From Elysia marginata (lineage: Eukaryota > Mollusca > Gastropoda > Plakobranchidae), in the NCBI GenBank assembly GCA_019649035.1, contig BMAT01009210.1, positions 229,603 to 249,881 of the forward strand: DNA of 20,279 nucleotides, given 5' to 3'. Of this stretch, positions 18,840-20,279 are shown piece after piece. Numbering within the stretch: the stretch's first letter is position 1; the number at the start of each line of letters is the position of its first letter. A program made the position numbers and the translations under genes. The notes beneath the pieces were generated by a model that ran no database searches, was not told the origin of the DNA, and worked only from the letters and a program-made list of their open reading frames with translations.

Positions 18840-20226
18840 AGGCTCTGATTTACAGTGCGTCGTTTAATACTCCGGTATTGATAGATAGATGAACATACGA
18901 AAAGGTACGGGTAAGGACGAAAGGGATGCGTGAGTAGAGAATGGCACAGGAGCCGGGAGTGGAGGTAAAAGGAGCAGCTAGGATTTAAAAAGGAAAAAAA
19001 ACATTTTGAAGGGGAGTGTAAGAGATGAAAACGTTCCATATAAAATAGACCTAATGTTTTGTAACCAACAGTTACGTTACAGGCTGTTAAGGTGACATTG
19101 TGAAGTTAGTAATAAAAAAGAAAACCCCATCGGCTAAGTTTTTGTGTAAACACTGCCGGAGTGGTGATGGTAGGCTTGTGAACGCTTGGTTTAATCGCTA
19201 AAGGGTGGGGGTGGAGAGATCAAACTAAAAAAAAAGTTAGTAGAAACAGAAATACTTTTCTCTAAAATACAAAGGCAACCGAAAAATCGAATTTTTCAGT
19301 TTTTTAGAGAGAGAATGTTGGGGGGGGAGGGGGTTATAAACTTAAAGATATAAAGAGATAGAGTCTTACAGGGAGAGAGATAAAGATAGAGGCAGAGAGC
19401 GAGCAAGAGTGGGGTAAGTGAAAGTTATAAGGCAGAGGCCACGAAAGATAGTGAAGATGCAAGTGCGTGAATTTAAGTATTACAGACTTTAAGCAGCAAC
19501 GCGTGAGTATGATGGGAACGTCTGTGGGTCTATTTTTAGAAATTGGTTTCATTATTTTTATAGTTTCCTCGATCTGCTTTCCCAATTTTCACGTACGCGT
19601 AGTGAGAAACGGTGCGTGTGCTTAAGGCCTTTCTATAAAACAACACGTAGCGCTAATTAATTAAGTTTTTTGAATGATAGTTACAAACATGTATAGATAG
19701 CTTAAGCAGCTAGACAAGAACTCGTCTCTGCAGACACAGAATAACCGTATCTGCAGTTTGAGTCACGCCGGCTATACAAAATAAGTGTAAAAAATAAGCT
19801 TAGTATCCTTACAAAAGGCACATTGGTCAGTAACTCTTTTGGAGATTAAAAATAACCTATGTTGGACTTGAAAATTCTATACAATTTATAACTTATTCAC
19901 ATACATAATAAAACATACACGACATAATCAGAATCTATTACGGCCAAGCTTAAAAAATTTTGAATCCAACAATAAATTGTAAGTAAAATAAAGGAGCATC
20001 TGCAAAACTTTCTGTAAGATGATTCTTCATCTGCTCTACATATAAGCTGGGTTTTTCTGTTTATACTGAGATGCATTAAATTTACCTAGTTGAACCTGCT
20101 TAGTTCATCGATGGGGACTGTAAACGATAGATTGTAAGAGAGAGATAGAGGGGGTGTCAAGTTTGCAGAACTTTCATGAATAAAAAAACGAAGAGAATGA
20201 TAATAAAGCAATGGCGATTTATGTTA
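18840..20226. other. Gene-free purine-rich then AT-rich DNA
   Basis: Several GA-rich stretches occur (about 19305-19395 and 20136-20153). A second G-run (G8-A-G5) lies at 19320-19333. Open frames on the minus strand reflect the purine bias of the plus strand. No gene, tRNA or element is recognised. Confidence 0.55.
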
Positions 20227-20279
20227 TGATGTTGATGATGATGGTGATGGTGATGATGATGATGATGATGATGATGATG
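20227..20279. repeat. (GAT)n microsatellite at right edge
   Basis: About 17 GAT units with a few GGT interruptions run to the last base of the window, so the full repeat is probably longer. Confidence 0.93.

Noticed and set aside
18437..19039. 200-codon minus-strand open frame
   Set aside because: It lies opposite purine-rich and G-rich tracts whose complement lacks stops. The product is Ser/Pro/Leu/Phe-rich without domains.

Overview
The window is AT-rich eukaryotic (metazoan) non-coding DNA. Long stretches have stops in all frames, and poly(A)/poly(T) runs, long microsatellites and tRNA-derived retroposons are scattered through it. There are no operons, ribosome-binding sites or recognisable proteins. 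The mix of GATA/TATC and CT/GA microsatellites, TCTAGATCTAG-type palindromes and tRNA-headed SINEs with a conserved body suggests a mollusc, perhaps a heterobranch gastropod. That placement rests on memory of such repeats and is only a guess. I find no protein-coding gene, functional tRNA or rRNA that I can defend. The longest open frames either run through low-complexity repeats or have no recognisable content.

Layout. 1-7.4 kb: intergenic or intronic DNA with a TATC repeat (about 1.96 kb), a GC-richer patch (3.4-3.8 kb), a CT tract (5.5 kb) and a 206-bp GATA tract (5.77-5.97 kb). 7.4-9.8 kb: the most structured region. Two directly oriented copies of a 0.70-0.74 kb element (7437-8139 and 9025-9767, roughly 85% alike by eye) have short inverted ends and an internal 30-bp inverted repeat. 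Between them lie two copies of a 135-140 bp TCTAGA-rich unit and an imperfect hairpin. About 10.0 kb: two adjacent hairpins built on the same GGACG...CGTCC motif. 10.7-11.2 kb: a CA/CT tract, then a degenerate tRNA-like sequence on the minus strand. 13.3-13.6 kb: a 35-bp minisatellite of about eight units. 14.2-14.8 kb: a pyrimidine tract, then a minus-strand tRNA-headed SINE (314 bp) apparently flanked by a 9-bp target duplication. 15.17-15.38 kb: a 204-bp fold-back element. 18.2-20.3 kb: a GTT/GCT repeat, one exon-like open frame without ATG (18562-18798), G-rich tracts and a terminal GAT repeat.

The content is therefore a set of repeats and small non-autonomous transposable elements, not cooperating genes. 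The best candidates for undescribed biology are the paired 0.7-kb element with nested inverted repeats and the 204-bp fold-back. Both look like non-autonomous (MITE-like) families whose full-length relatives would be found by searching the host genome.
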